A stretch of DNA of 64,000 nt, taken from positions 496,001-560,000 of the forward strand of contig NZ_PIPJ01000001.1 of the NCBI RefSeq assembly GCF_003987135.1, read 5' to 3'. Below, piece after piece: positions 10,770 through 19,413 of the stretch (positions are counted from its first letter, which is position 1; each line of letters starts with the position of its first letter). Origin of the DNA: Aliidiomarina iranensis. Lineage in GTDB: Bacteria > Pseudomonadota > Gammaproteobacteria > Enterobacterales > Alteromonadaceae. Below the pieces are notes generated by a model. It was not told where the DNA came from, did not search any database, and saw nothing but the letters and a program-made list of their open reading frames with translations. Both the position numbers and the translations under genes were made by a program.

Positions 10770-10810
10770 TAAGCAGGTTATTGCAGTTTGGTGGTTGTTG
10801 CTACTAGGGC

Positions 10811-11884
10811 TTATTGCAGTTGCTCTATGGTAACAACAACCGACATTTGCCGGTTACCGCGATAGAATTTGATTTCTAACTCGGTACCTGGCGCCGCTTC
10901 GGCAACAAGATCTAAGCCTTGGTTCACCGACGTTACCGCGCGGCCGCTGATTTCATAAATCAAATCACCTACACGTAAGCCAGCTCGATATGCTGGCCCT
11001 TGCTCAACAACCTCATCAACCTGTAAGCCGCGTGCGCCAATATCATCACTGTAATATTGTCCGGCAGTTATACCAAGAAACCCGCGTGTTACCGTGCCCT
11101 CATCGATAAGCTGGCGCATGATGCGTTGTGCCAGTGGGTAAGCAAGCGCAAAATAAATACCTTGCGAACCGCGGCTGCTAAATTCCGATTGATACGAAGC
11201 GCTCGCAATGCCTACTAGCTCCCCCCGCGTGTTTACCACGGCGCCACCCGAATTACCTTCGTTTATCGCTGCATCAATTTGAATAAACTCAGCATAAGGG
11301 CTGCCCAAGCTAATGCGGCCCGTAGCGGAAATAATACCTTGGGTTACGGTTTGGCCTAAGTTGTAAGGATTGCCAATTGCAAGTACAACATCGCCCGCGC
11401 GAGGGTTGTATTCTTGATTTACGGTAATGATAGGTAAGTTACTTGCATCGATGCGCAGCACCGCTAAATCAGTGAGCTCATCGCTCCCTACTAATTGGGC
11501 GCCAAATAGGCGGCCATCTTGCAGCGCAACTTCGATTTGATCTACATTTTGCACAACATGCAAAGCGGTTAAGATATAGCCTCCCGAATCTACAATAATG
11601 CCTGAGCCTAGGCGCATAGCGGTAGCTGGTTGGCTGCGCAGGCGGCCATCGCGAACTGATTGGGCGGTGTAGATATTAACTACTGCTGGTGCGGCTTTTT
11701 GAAAGGCGCTGGAGAAGCTTACCAATTCGCTGCTGTTTAGCGGGGGTTGTTGTTGTGAACTTGGTTCACGAGTGAGCACCCATAGCACAATAAAAGCAAC
11801 AACCACGCCTAAAAGCGCGGGTTTTAAAAAGTATTGCGTGAACATATCGCTTAGTGTGCTTTTAGGGCGCTGCTTTGCCGTCAT
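10811..11884 (-). CDS. degS: Membrane-anchored serine protease DegS
   Basis: A 357-residue HtrA-family protease with an N-terminal membrane anchor (about residues 22-38), a trypsin-like domain and a single C-terminal PDZ domain. The catalytic triad is His109, Asp139 and Ser212 (INEGNSGGAVV). DegS senses misfolded outer-membrane porins through its PDZ domain and makes the first cut in anti-sigma RseA, which frees sigma-E. A single PDZ plus the anchor separates it from DegQ. It lies downstream of degQ on the same strand, separated by a hairpin at 11995-12017. Confidence 0.94.
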   Translation of the reverse strand: MTAKQRPKSTLSDMFTQYFLKPALLGVVVAFIVLWVLTREPSSQQQPPLNSSELVSFSSAFQKAAPAVVNIYTAQSVRDGRLRSQPATAMRLGSGIIVDSGGYILTALHVVQNVDQIEVALQDGRLFGAQLVGSDELTDLAVLRIDASNLPIITVNQEYNPRAGDVVLAIGNPYNLGQTVTQGIISATGRISLGSPYAEFIQIDAAINEGNSGGAVVNTRGELVGIASASYQSEFSSRGSQGIYFALAYPLAQRIMRQLIDEGTVTRGFLGITAGQYYSDDIGARGLQVDEVVEQGPAYRAGLRVGDLIYEISGRAVTSVNQGLDLVAEAAPGTELEIKFYRGNRQMSVVVTIEQLQ

Positions 11885-11994
11885 GAGAGCCTACAGGTGT
11901 TATATCGCAAATTATCAATGGCCTAGCGGAAGCGAGTTCGGCGGCATAGTAAATCGCATATTGGTGAAATATAACACTAAATATAGCAGGAAAG

Positions 11995-12017
11995 GCTGGC
12001 CTCTGATAGAGGCCAGC
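11995..12017 (-). terminator. Probable terminator after degQ
   Basis: GCTGGCCTCT at 11995-12004 and AGAGGCCAGC at 12008-12017 form a perfect 10-bp stem with a 3-nt loop, 17 bp beyond the degQ stop. On the minus strand it is followed by a short, broken T-rich stretch (CTTTCC). Attenuation between degQ and degS is likely, though full termination is uncertain. Confidence 0.65.
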
Positions 12018-12033
12018 TGATAATAGAAGGGCT

Positions 12034-13464
12034 TTAGTTTGGTAATACGAGGTATAGTTGCGAGTTGCCTCGGCGTAAATTCAAGGCTACTACGCCTTGG
12101 GCATTCTCAATCATATTTTGTAACTCGCGGGTTGTGCTCACTGCTTGCCGGTTTACGGCAATGATCACATCGTCCTCGCGCAAGCCAATGCGTTCAGCAG
12201 GTGAGTTGCTTTCAACCGTGGTTACTACAACGCCTTCGCGCTCCACAGTGCTGAGTTCGGCACCCCGTAAGGCTGGGTGCAACAAATCTGCAGTAATTTG
12301 TTGGCTCTCTTGGCGATCTAGCTCAACGGTAACCTTCAGCTCTTCGCCTTCGCGCAGCAAGGTAAGCTCGATAGTACGCCCTGCACCAATGGTTCCCACT
12401 TTCGCTGCTAACTCAGCGAAGGAGTAAACCGGTGTTCCGTTGAGTTCCAAAATAACGTCACCCGCCTCAATTCCTGCACGTTGAGCCGCGCTATCATCAA
12501 TCACTTCGCTTACCCAAGCGCCTTGTGCGCGGTTGATTTCTAAAGCTTCGGCTAATTCTTGGGTGAGGTTACCACCGCGAACACCTAACACACCGCGGCG
12601 TACTTCCCCAAACTCCACAATTTGTTCAACTAAGTTGTTCATCATGTTCGCGGGAATGGCGAAACCAATTCCAATGTTACCGCCGGTTGGGCCGAGAATA
12701 GCCGTATTAATTCCAATTAAGTTGCCTTCTAAATCAACTAAGGCACCACCGGAGTTACCACTATTAATCGCGGCATCTGTTTGAATAAAGTTTTCTAAGC
12801 GATCAACGCCCAGGCCGCTGCGGCCTAGCGCAGAAACAATTCCAGAAGTAACGGTTTGGCCGAGGCCAAATGGATTGCCGATAGCTACTACAAAATCGCC
12901 CACCCGCAACTGATCAGAATTGCCGATTTCGATAGCCACAAGATTTTCTGGATTTTTCAATTCTAGTAGCGCAATATCCGATTCCTCATCACGGCCTAAT
13001 ACTGTGGCATCAAATTGTCGGCCATCGCGCAGCGTTACCGTAATTTCGGTAGCGTCATCGATTACGTGAGCGTTAGTGACTACAAAGCCCTCTTCGGCAT
13101 TAATAATCACACCTGATCCCAAACCTTGAAAGGGTTGCTCACGCACTTCTTCACGAGGGGAATTAGGTCCAAAAAAGAACCTGAATGCCTCAGGCAAACG
13201 CTGGCGCGTAACGCGTTTCCCTTGCACGGAGATATTCACAACCGCTGGGGTTACTTCCTCGAGCATGGGCGCGAGGGTAGGTACACCGCGCTCATTGGTA
13301 TGGGCGGCCGGAAAGTTGGCATAGGCTTGGCCGTTTGCCTGGGCTGCTTGAGTTACCTGCGGTGCTTGAGCGGCGTGGGCGCTTTGCAATGGTTGCAATG
13401 CAGTTGTTGCTATGAGCGCACTGGTGATCACAACAGTGGTAATAAACGACGTTACTTTTCTCAT
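12034..13464 (-). CDS. degQ: Periplasmic serine endoprotease DegQ/DegP family
   Basis: A 476-residue HtrA protease with a Sec signal peptide (residues 1-31 or so), a trypsin-like domain with His133, Asp163 and Ser238 (INSGNSGGALVD), and two PDZ domains. It degrades or refolds damaged envelope proteins. The start at 13464 was chosen over an in-frame start at 13509: it has a GGAG Shine-Dalgarno 8 bp upstream and gives a clean signal peptide. The short Q-loop (FRFFFGPNSPREE) and pairing with degS suggest DegQ rather than DegP. This rests on family knowledge, so DegP remains possible. Confidence 0.93.
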   Translation of the reverse strand: MRKVTSFITTVVITSALIATTALQPLQSAHAAQAPQVTQAAQANGQAYANFPAAHTNERGVPTLAPMLEEVTPAVVNISVQGKRVTRQRLPEAFRFFFGPNSPREEVREQPFQGLGSGVIINAEEGFVVTNAHVIDDATEITVTLRDGRQFDATVLGRDEESDIALLELKNPENLVAIEIGNSDQLRVGDFVVAIGNPFGLGQTVTSGIVSALGRSGLGVDRLENFIQTDAAINSGNSGGALVDLEGNLIGINTAILGPTGGNIGIGFAIPANMMNNLVEQIVEFGEVRRGVLGVRGGNLTQELAEALEINRAQGAWVSEVIDDSAAQRAGIEAGDVILELNGTPVYSFAELAAKVGTIGAGRTIELTLLREGEELKVTVELDRQESQQITADLLHPALRGAELSTVEREGVVVTTVESNSPAERIGLREDDVIIAVNRQAVSTTRELQNMIENAQGVVALNLRRGNSQLYLVLPN

Positions 13465-13575
13465 CAATATTACTCCGAATAAACATCTATTGTTCAGGGT
13501 ATAAACCATTGAAGGTATAAACTACTGACCATCAAAATCGGAAATAAGTTCGGCGGGAAAAGATTTCAAGGGGTG

Positions 13576-13617
13576 AAATACGCAAACAGAGCGTTGAAAC
13601 GCTCTGTTTGCGTATTT
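13576..13617. terminator. Perfect 20-bp inverted repeat, possible bidirectional terminator
   Basis: The left arm at 13576-13595 begins AAATACGCAAAC and is matched perfectly by the right arm at 13598-13617, with only GA between them. RNA from either strand would form a hairpin ending in AAA/UUU. The short U-run and the GC-rich core (CAGAGCG) suit a terminator, but it lies 183 bp past zapG, so a regulatory role at the degQ promoter is also possible. Confidence 0.6.
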
Positions 13618-13713
13618 AATTGATGAATTAAAGAGCGAGGAAAAGTGTTTGTGCGCTGCAACCGTTATTAAAGTATTTATGCGTTTCAGCTCTAACTCAT
13701 TAGTGCGGCTAAC

Positions 13714-13741
13714 TAATGTTGTTTAACCAATGCTGTTTAAC
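13714..13741. repeat. Two tandem 14-bp repeats upstream of degQ
   Basis: Units TAATGTTGTTTAAC (13714-13727) and CAATGCTGTTTAAC (13728-13741) are directly adjacent and differ at two positions. A partial third unit follows. This could be a pair of binding sites or simply slippage. Confidence 0.6.
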
Positions 13742-13799
13742 CGATGCCTCCATGGCGCTTTAAGTAGTGCACACTCCATGGGGTTTGCTGGTAAAGCCG

Positions 13800-14243
13800 C
13801 TAATCTTCCTTCATGGCTTTCGGCACAGGAGTAAACAAACCACTACCTGGTTCCGAATAATCACGTGGCGGTGTCTCGTCAGCAAGCTCGCTATCATCCC
13901 GGCGATCCCGATTTAGGGTATTGGCTTTGCGAATGGAGCGAATTGTTTCTTCTGAGAATAGGAGCGGCTGCTGCCAATCTTTATCTTGCTCGAGCAAATG
14001 TTGGCTATCTTGCAAAAATAGGTTCAAGCGGTGTTGAATATCCGTTACTTCCGAGGCCAATTGGCGGGCCGAAGCGAGTTGCTCTACCACATCTTTGCGG
14101 TAGGCTTCAAACTGCTGCTGAGAATTTTCAATTTGCATTTTCAGTTCGGCGGCATCGCCGGTTTTCGCTAAATAAAGACGCGCTAAAAAGAAACCAATGA
14201 TAGCACCTGCAATTAGCAGCAAAATCCCAATTAACCAATCCAT
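13800..14243 (-). CDS. zapG: Division- and envelope-associated membrane protein ZapG (YhcB, DUF1043)
   Basis: A 147-residue protein with an N-terminal transmembrane helix (about residues 3-22, LIGILLLIAGAIIGFFLARL) followed by a long coiled coil and a polar tail. These are the features of YhcB/ZapG. The family is linked to the divisome and to coordination of envelope growth with division; the molecular activity is not settled. It is divergent from zapE, 38 bp away. Confidence 0.88.
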   Translation of the reverse strand: MDWLIGILLLIAGAIIGFFLARLYLAKTGDAAELKMQIENSQQQFEAYRKDVVEQLASARQLASEVTDIQHRLNLFLQDSQHLLEQDKDWQQPLLFSEETIRSIRKANTLNRDRRDDSELADETPPRDYSEPGSGLFTPVPKAMKED

Positions 14244-14281
14244 ATCTTGTTCCTCGATTTGGGCTACATATTATATATAGC

Positions 14282-15445
14282 ATGATGGTATCATGTAATC
14301 ATTCCAACAGTCGTCAGATGTCAGGCAAATTTGTGGTTGAAAACGTAAAAACTCCTTTAGCAGCATATGAACGTGATTTAGCCCGCGCAGATTTTCACCA
14401 TGATCCTGCGCAAGAGGAGGCTGTGCGGCATCTTCAACGTTTATATGAAGATCTTATCGAGCATAAACCAGCGAAAGGCTTAAAAAAACTCTCCCGAACT
14501 TTACTTAAGAAATCAAAAGCACCGATAAAAGGGCTGTATTTCTGGGGTGGAGTAGGCCGCGGGAAAACTTATTTAGTTGATACTTTTTATAATGCGCTGC
14601 CCTTTGAGCGCAAGTGGCGCGTGCATTTCCATCGATTTATGCATCGTGTGCACACAGAACTGAAGGCATTAAAAGGCAAATCTGATCCGTTACCAATTAT
14701 TGCGGCTAAATTCGCTGCTGAGGCGCGGGTAATTTGTTTCGATGAATTTTTTGTTCAAGATATCACCGATGCAATGATTCTCGGCACGTTACTCGAAGCC
14801 TTGTTTGCGGAAGGTGTTGTTCTGGTGGCAACTTCGAATATCGTACCCGATGATTTGTATAAAAATGGCTTGCAACGGGCTCGCTTTCTACCTGCCATTA
14901 AGCTATTGAATCAACATTGCGAAGTAGTGAATGTTGATGGTGGCGTAGATTATCGCTTACGCACTCTTACCCAAGCCGAAATTTATCATTCTCCCCTTGA
15001 TGAAGCGGCCGACGACAATCTCGTACGTTACTTCTATCAACTTGCCCCAGAGCATCAGGCACACCGGTGTGATGAGCATATTGAAATTAACGGGCGTAAC
15101 CTATTAGTGCGTTGTGAAGCCGATGATGTTGCGTTCTTTGATTTTAAAGAGCTATGCGAAGGGCCGCGTAGCCAGAACGATTACATTGAGTTAGCACGTT
15201 TATACCACGCGATTTTAGTAAGTAACGTGCCACAACTCGGGCGTGAAAAAGACGATGCCGTACGCCGTTTTATTGCTTTGGTAGATGAGTTTTACGAGCA
15301 CAAAGTAAAGCTGATTATATCGGCGGCGGTACCCATGCAGGATCTCTATTCTGGTGGCACTTTGAACTTCGAGTTTCGCCGCTGTTTGAGCCGTTTACAA
15401 GAAATGCAATCCCATGCTTATTTGGGCCTTGAACACTTACCATAA
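14282..15445 (+). CDS. zapE: Cell division ATPase ZapE (AFG1 family)
   Basis: A 387-residue AAA-type ATPase with Walker A GGVGRGKT at residues 89-96 and Walker B VICFDEFFVQDI. ZapE associates with the Z-ring under stress in E. coli; mitochondrial AFG1 is the distant homologue. The start is uncertain. ATGs at 14282, 14285 and 14318 are in frame and none has a strong Shine-Dalgarno; the one at 14318 (MSGKFVVENVKTPL) gives 375 residues, closer to E. coli. Divergent from zapG. Confidence 0.93.
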   Translation: MMVSCNHSNSRQMSGKFVVENVKTPLAAYERDLARADFHHDPAQEEAVRHLQRLYEDLIEHKPAKGLKKLSRTLLKKSKAPIKGLYFWGGVGRGKTYLVDTFYNALPFERKWRVHFHRFMHRVHTELKALKGKSDPLPIIAAKFAAEARVICFDEFFVQDITDAMILGTLLEALFAEGVVLVATSNIVPDDLYKNGLQRARFLPAIKLLNQHCEVVNVDGGVDYRLRTLTQAEIYHSPLDEAADDNLVRYFYQLAPEHQAHRCDEHIEINGRNLLVRCEADDVAFFDFKELCEGPRSQNDYIELARLYHAILVSNVPQLGREKDDAVRRFIALVDEFYEHKVKLIISAAVPMQDLYSGGTLNFEFRRCLSRLQEMQSHAYLGLEHLP

Positions 15446-15472
15446 TTTAATCGGATCTAAGCATGATCGCCG

Positions 15473-15501
15473 TTGCGTTTAACTACGTCCGTGTATATAA
15501 T
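15473..15501 (+). promoter_or_regulatory. Sigma-70 promoter of rplM-rpsI
   Basis: -35 TTGCGT at 15473-15478 and a perfect -10 TATAAT at 15496-15501 are separated by 17 bp. A GC-rich discriminator (ACCCGCC) follows, typical of growth-rate and stringently controlled ribosomal promoters. The predicted leader runs about 110 nt to rplM and contains a CCCCG/CGGGG hairpin at 15523-15540. Confidence 0.75.
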
Positions 15502-15616
15502 ACCCGCCGCCCACGTTACCTCCCCCGGTTTAAAGCGGGGTGAAACATTATTGGCATTTCGCGGGGAAGCCCGGAGAGCCGCAGGTAAACTCATGAATTT
15601 GGGTAATAGATAACTC

Positions 15617-16045
15617 ATGAAAACATTTGTAGCAAAAGCAGAAACTGTAAAGCGCGACTGGTTCGTAGTTGATGCAGACGGAAAAACTCTTGGTCGTTTG
15701 GCCACTGAAGTAGCAACTCGTTTGCGCGGTAAGCACAAACCTGAATATACTCCACACGTGGATACTGGCGATTACATCGTAATCATCAACGCTGAAAAAA
15801 TTACCGTAACAGGTAACAAAGCGAAAGATAAAATGTATCATTCGCACAGCGGATATCCTGGTGGTCTGAAGTCTATCAGCTTTGAAAAGCTACAGGCGAA
15901 GAAGCCAGAAATGATCATCGAAGCAGCCGTAAAAGGCATGTTGCCGCGTGGTCCTTTGGGTCGTGCCATGTTCCGTAAGCTTAAAGTGTTTGCGGGTCCT
16001 GAGCATGCACATGTAGCTCAGCAGCCTAAAACTTTAGAGATTTAA
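15617..16045 (+). CDS. rplM: 50S ribosomal protein L13
   Basis: A 142-residue protein, identical in length to E. coli L13, beginning [20 protein letters not shown]. It is a core 23S rRNA-binding protein needed early in large-subunit assembly. It is the first gene of the rplM-rpsI operon, 13 bp before rpsI. In E. coli L13 represses its own operon through the mRNA leader. A structured leader of about 110 nt lies upstream here too, so similar control is a reasonable inference. Confidence 0.99.
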   Translation: MKTFVAKAETVKRDWFVVDADGKTLGRLATEVATRLRGKHKPEYTPHVDTGDYIVIINAEKITVTGNKAKDKMYHSHSGYPGGLKSISFEKLQAKKPEMIIEAAVKGMLPRGPLGRAMFRKLKVFAGPEHAHVAQQPKTLEI

Positions 16046-16058
16046 TACGGAGCATATT

Positions 16059-16451
16059 ATGGCAGATAATCAATACTACGGTACAGGTCGTCGCAAAAGC
16101 TCTACAGCTCGCGTATTTATGCGTGCTGGCGGCGGTGACATCAAAATCAATAATCGTACGCTCGAAGAATATTTCGGTCGTGAAACTGCTCGCATGGTAG
16201 TGCGTCAGCCTTTAGAACTTCTTGAAGTAACTGAGAAGTTTGATTTGTACATCACTGTTACTGGTGGTGGTACTACTGGCCAAGCAGGTGCAATTCGCCA
16301 CGGTATTACTCGTGCGTTGATGCAATACGATGAAGCCTTGCGCGGCGATTTACGTAAAGCGGGTTATGTTACTCGTGACGCGCGTAAAGTTGAGCGTAAG
16401 AAAGTGGGTCTACATAAAGCGCGTAAGCGTCCACAATTCTCCAAACGTTAA
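16059..16451 (+). CDS. rpsI: 30S ribosomal protein S9
   Basis: A 130-residue protein of standard length with the conserved [13 protein letters not shown] start and the basic C-terminal tail [12 protein letters not shown], which reaches the P-site tRNA anticodon. It has an ACGGAG ribosome-binding site 7 bp before the ATG. It is followed by a strong intrinsic terminator. Confidence 0.99.
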   Translation: MADNQYYGTGRRKSSTARVFMRAGGGDIKINNRTLEEYFGRETARMVVRQPLELLEVTEKFDLYITVTGGGTTGQAGAIRHGITRALMQYDEALRGDLRKAGYVTRDARKVERKKVGLHKARKRPQFSKR

Positions 16452-16471
16452 GTTGGAATTGGCAGACCTAC

Positions 16472-16501
16472 AAAAGCCCGGCTCAGTCCGGGCTTTTTTT
16501 A
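16472..16501 (+). terminator. Intrinsic terminator of rplM-rpsI
   Basis: AAAGCCCGG and CCGGGCTTT form a GC-rich stem around a CTCAGT loop, followed directly by a run of seven to eight T. It lies 20 bp after the rpsI stop. Confidence 0.93.
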
Positions 16502-16635
16502 TTTCAACTGCACTAAATATTATATAAACTTACCTCTGCTAAGCCTCATTTTTACTGCATTTCACAAGAATCAAAATTAAGCTCCTCGAACGAAAAATAA
16601 ACCGCAGATCTATCCGATTTGATCAACCGTTTACC

Positions 16636-16664
16636 TTGTAAATAGAGTGAATTTTCATTATGAT
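16636..16664 (+). promoter_or_regulatory. Probable promoter of petABC
   Basis: -35 TTGTAA at 16636-16641 and -10 TATGAT at 16659-16664 with a 17-bp spacer. It lies about 80 bp upstream of petA. No other obvious regulatory motif was seen between the rpsI terminator and petA. Confidence 0.55.
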
Positions 16665-16744
16665 TGGACAGATTTTTTTTCGTGCGAGCATTGAGTTAAA
16701 TTAGCTGCGTAATTTCGCACAGCGTCCAAATTGGAGAGAGATGG

Positions 16745-17332
16745 ATGAGCAATGCGCCTGTAGATAAAGGCCGCCGTCGGTTTCTGACCGTTGCTACTTC
16801 GGTAGTGGGTGGTGCAGGAGTTGTTGGTGCTGCCGTGCCTTTTATAGCTTCATGGAATCCGAGCGCAAAAGCCCGCATAGCGGGTGCTCCGGTAGAAATG
16901 AAGATAGATAAAATTGAGCCGGGTCAGTTGGTTCGATCTGAATGGCGAGGAAGCCCTGTGTGGGTTATTCGCCGTACTCAAGCCATGATAGATAGTTTAT
17001 CCCTAGTGGAAGACAATCTACGTGACCCAGGTTCCGAACAGCCACAACAACCTGAATATGCGAAGAACCAACATCGGTCGATTGACCCTGAATGGTTCGT
17101 GGCCGTAGGTATATGTACGCATTTAGGCTGCTCACCGCAGTTTATTACCCGCGATTTCGGTTCGATGGAAGGTGTTGATGCGGGCTTCTTCTGCCCTTGT
17201 CACGGTTCTCGTTTCGATATTGCTGGCCGCGTATATCAAGGTGTTCCCGCACCAACTAACCTAATGATTCCACCGCATTACTTCGTTGACGATGCAACGA
17301 TTCTAATCGGTGAAGAAGAGGGAGCAGCCTAA
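16745..17332 (+). CDS. petA: Ubiquinol-cytochrome c reductase Rieske iron-sulfur subunit
   Basis: A 195-residue protein with a twin-arginine-type N-terminus ([17 protein letters not shown]), an uncleaved membrane anchor at about residues 15-36, and the Rieske cluster motifs CTHLGC (124-129) and CPCHGS (150-155). Two Cys and two His of these motifs hold the 2Fe-2S cluster that takes the first electron from ubiquinol. GGAGAGAG lies just upstream of the start. It overlaps petB by 1 bp. Confidence 0.97.
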   Translation: MSNAPVDKGRRRFLTVATSVVGGAGVVGAAVPFIASWNPSAKARIAGAPVEMKIDKIEPGQLVRSEWRGSPVWVIRRTQAMIDSLSLVEDNLRDPGSEQPQQPEYAKNQHRSIDPEWFVAVGICTHLGCSPQFITRDFGSMEGVDAGFFCPCHGSRFDIAGRVYQGVPAPTNLMIPPHYFVDDATILIGEEEGAA

Positions 17333-18591
17333 TGTCCTTATTAAACTGGATTGATAAACGCATTCCCTTTAGCAACACCATGAAGTTGCACATTACTGAA
17401 TACCCAGCGCCGAAAAACTTTAACTTTTGGTATCTAATGGGTTCGTTAGCGATTGTGGTGTTAGTGAACCAAATCGTTACCGGTATCTGGTTAACTATGA
17501 GCTACACACCAAGTGCGGAAGGGGCGTTTGCTTCCGTAGAATACATCATGCGTGATGTTGAATTCGGTTGGTTGTTGCGTTACATGCACTCCACCGGTGC
17601 CTCAGCGTTCTTTGTTGTGGTGTATCTGCACATGTTCCGCGGCATGATGTACGGCTCGTATCAGAAACCACGGGAGTTACTGTGGATCTTCGGTATGCTC
17701 ATCTTCCTAGTGTTGATGGCTGAAGCCTTTATGGGTTATCTACTACCTTGGGGGCAAATGTCTTACTGGGGTGCGCAGGTAATCATTTCATTGTTCAGTG
17801 CCATTCCTATTGTGGGTGAAGATCTTACAACCTGGATTCGGGGTGATTATGTTATCTCCGGTGCCACGCTGAACCGTTTCTTCGCGTTACACGTGATTGC
17901 GCTTCCGTTAGTGATTGTGATTTTGGTGTTCTTGCACTTAATCGCGTTACACGAAGTGGGCTCTAACAACCCTGATGGCGTAGATATCAAAAAGCCAAAA
18001 GGTACTGTGAAACCAGAAGAACAGGCTAAATATAAGTTCCACCCACGCTACACTGATAAGTACGATATTGTGGATGCTATTCCGTTCCACCCGTATTACA
18101 CAGTGAAAGATATCGTTGGTTTGGTTGGCTTCTTGATTCTATGTTCTTTGGTGATTTTCTATGCACCAACGATGGGCGGGTTTTTCCTAGAGCCACCAAA
18201 CTTCACAGCTGCAGATCCAATGAAAACACCGGATCACATTGCACCGGTTTGGTACTTCACGCCTTTCTACGCAATTTTGCGCGCCATACCAGATAAGCTT
18301 GGCGGTGTAATCGCCATGTTCTTAGCTATCGTTATGTTGGCGTTGTTGCCGTGGTTAGATAGAGCGAAAGCACGTTCAATTCGTTACCGCAGTAAGCTAC
18401 ATAAGTTGAACTTAGCTCAGTTTGTAATCAGCTTCATTATCTTAGGTTACTTGGGTGTGATGCCGGCAACTGATTTATACACGCTAATGGCTCGAATCTT
18501 TACAGCGTTGTACTTCGGGTTCTTCATATTCCTGTTCTTGTATAGTAAGAATGAGAAGATTAAGCCACTGCCTGAGAGGTTAACGAAATGA
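17332..18591 (+). CDS. petB: Cytochrome b subunit of the bc1 complex
   Basis: A 419-residue polytopic membrane protein, eight or so helices, with the conserved heme-ligand helices (LLRYMHSTGAS, LHVIALP) and the Qo-site PDHIAPVWYFTPFYAILR region with the PEWY-type motif written here as PVWY. It holds two b hemes and both quinone sites of complex III. The Glu of PEWY is replaced by Val, as in a few lineages, so this is worth noting. Overlap of 1 bp with petA and 4 bp with petC. Confidence 0.96.
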   Translation: MSLLNWIDKRIPFSNTMKLHITEYPAPKNFNFWYLMGSLAIVVLVNQIVTGIWLTMSYTPSAEGAFASVEYIMRDVEFGWLLRYMHSTGASAFFVVVYLHMFRGMMYGSYQKPRELLWIFGMLIFLVLMAEAFMGYLLPWGQMSYWGAQVIISLFSAIPIVGEDLTTWIRGDYVISGATLNRFFALHVIALPLVIVILVFLHLIALHEVGSNNPDGVDIKKPKGTVKPEEQAKYKFHPRYTDKYDIVDAIPFHPYYTVKDIVGLVGFLILCSLVIFYAPTMGGFFLEPPNFTAADPMKTPDHIAPVWYFTPFYAILRAIPDKLGGVIAMFLAIVMLALLPWLDRAKARSIRYRSKLHKLNLAQFVISFIILGYLGVMPATDLYTLMARIFTALYFGFFIFLFLYSKNEKIKPLPERLTK

Positions 18592-19325
18592 TGAAGCGAT
18601 TTCTAATGGCTCTTGCCTTACTAATACCTGCTGCAGCTATTGCAGCAGGGTATTCAGGACCGCTAGATAAGGCGGATATTGATCTGAAGGATAAAGCTTC
18701 ATTACAAAGCGGTGCGCAGATATTCATGAACTATTGCCTTGGTTGCCATAGCATGGAATATCAGCGCTATCAGCGTACCTTTGAAGATTTGGATATTCCT
18801 CTAGATCTAGGTGAAGAATTTCTTCAGTTCACTGGTGATGGTGTAGGTTCTCATAAATTTTCAGCGATCGATGAAGAAGCCTCGGCGGATTGGTTTGGTT
18901 TAACACCACCAGACCTAACCATGGTTGCGCGAGTACGTGGTGCTGATTGGCTATACACCTATTTCCGTAGTTTCTATGTTGATGAAAGCCGCCCATTCGG
19001 CGTGAACAACGAAGTATTTGAAAACGTGGGTATGCCGCACGTATTACAAGAACTTCAAGGTGTTCCGCGGAAAACTTGGGAACGTCGTATGGTCGACGGT
19101 GAAATGAAAGAAGTTTACGTGGGTATCAAATCAGATGGCACAGGCTCTATGAGCGAAGAAGAGTTTGATCAGGCGATGCTCGATCTTACTAACTTCCTTG
19201 TTTACACCGGTGAACCAATGATTTTAGAACGTCAGCGCATGGGTATGTTTGTAATTGGTTTCTTACTGGTTCTTCTTATCCTTAGTATCATGCTGAAGAA
19301 AGAATACTGGCGCGACGTTAAGTAA
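18588..19325 (+). CDS. petC: Cytochrome c1 subunit of the bc1 complex
   Basis: A 245-residue protein with a cleavable signal peptide (about residues 1-20), a c-type heme motif CLGCH at residues 50-54 and a C-terminal membrane anchor near 218-236. It passes electrons from the Rieske cluster to soluble cytochrome c. The distal heme ligand is probably a Met in the MPHVLQ region. It ends the petABC operon and is followed by a strong hairpin. Confidence 0.96.
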   Translation: MMKRFLMALALLIPAAAIAAGYSGPLDKADIDLKDKASLQSGAQIFMNYCLGCHSMEYQRYQRTFEDLDIPLDLGEEFLQFTGDGVGSHKFSAIDEEASADWFGLTPPDLTMVARVRGADWLYTYFRSFYVDESRPFGVNNEVFENVGMPHVLQELQGVPRKTWERRMVDGEMKEVYVGIKSDGTGSMSEEEFDQAMLDLTNFLVYTGEPMILERQRMGMFVIGFLLVLLILSIMLKKEYWRDVK

Positions 19326-19364
19326 TTATCCTCGCTAGGTATTTGAAAGATAAGTTATATTTTC

Positions 19365-19391
19365 GGGGGCGAAATTTCGCCCCCTTTGCTG
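19365..19391 (+). terminator. Terminator after petABC
   Basis: A 20-bp perfect palindrome, GGGGGCGAAA followed by TTTCGCCCCC at 19365-19384, with a TTT tail. The RNA would fold as a GC-rich stem with a small AAUU-type loop. The T-tract is short, so some read-through to sspA is possible. Confidence 0.75.
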
Positions 19392-19413
19392 TTTTCAGAG
19401 AGTGGAGAATCTT

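Larger units (their letters stand above)
13465..13799. other. 335-bp intergenic region between zapG and degQ
   Basis: No gene was seen here. The region holds a very long perfect inverted repeat (13576-13617), a two-copy 14-bp direct repeat (13714-13741) and two CTCCATGG motifs about 25 bp apart near 13750 and 13775. Since zapG and degQ both run on the minus strand, it should contain the zapG 3' end signal and the degQ promoter. Confidence 0.8.
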
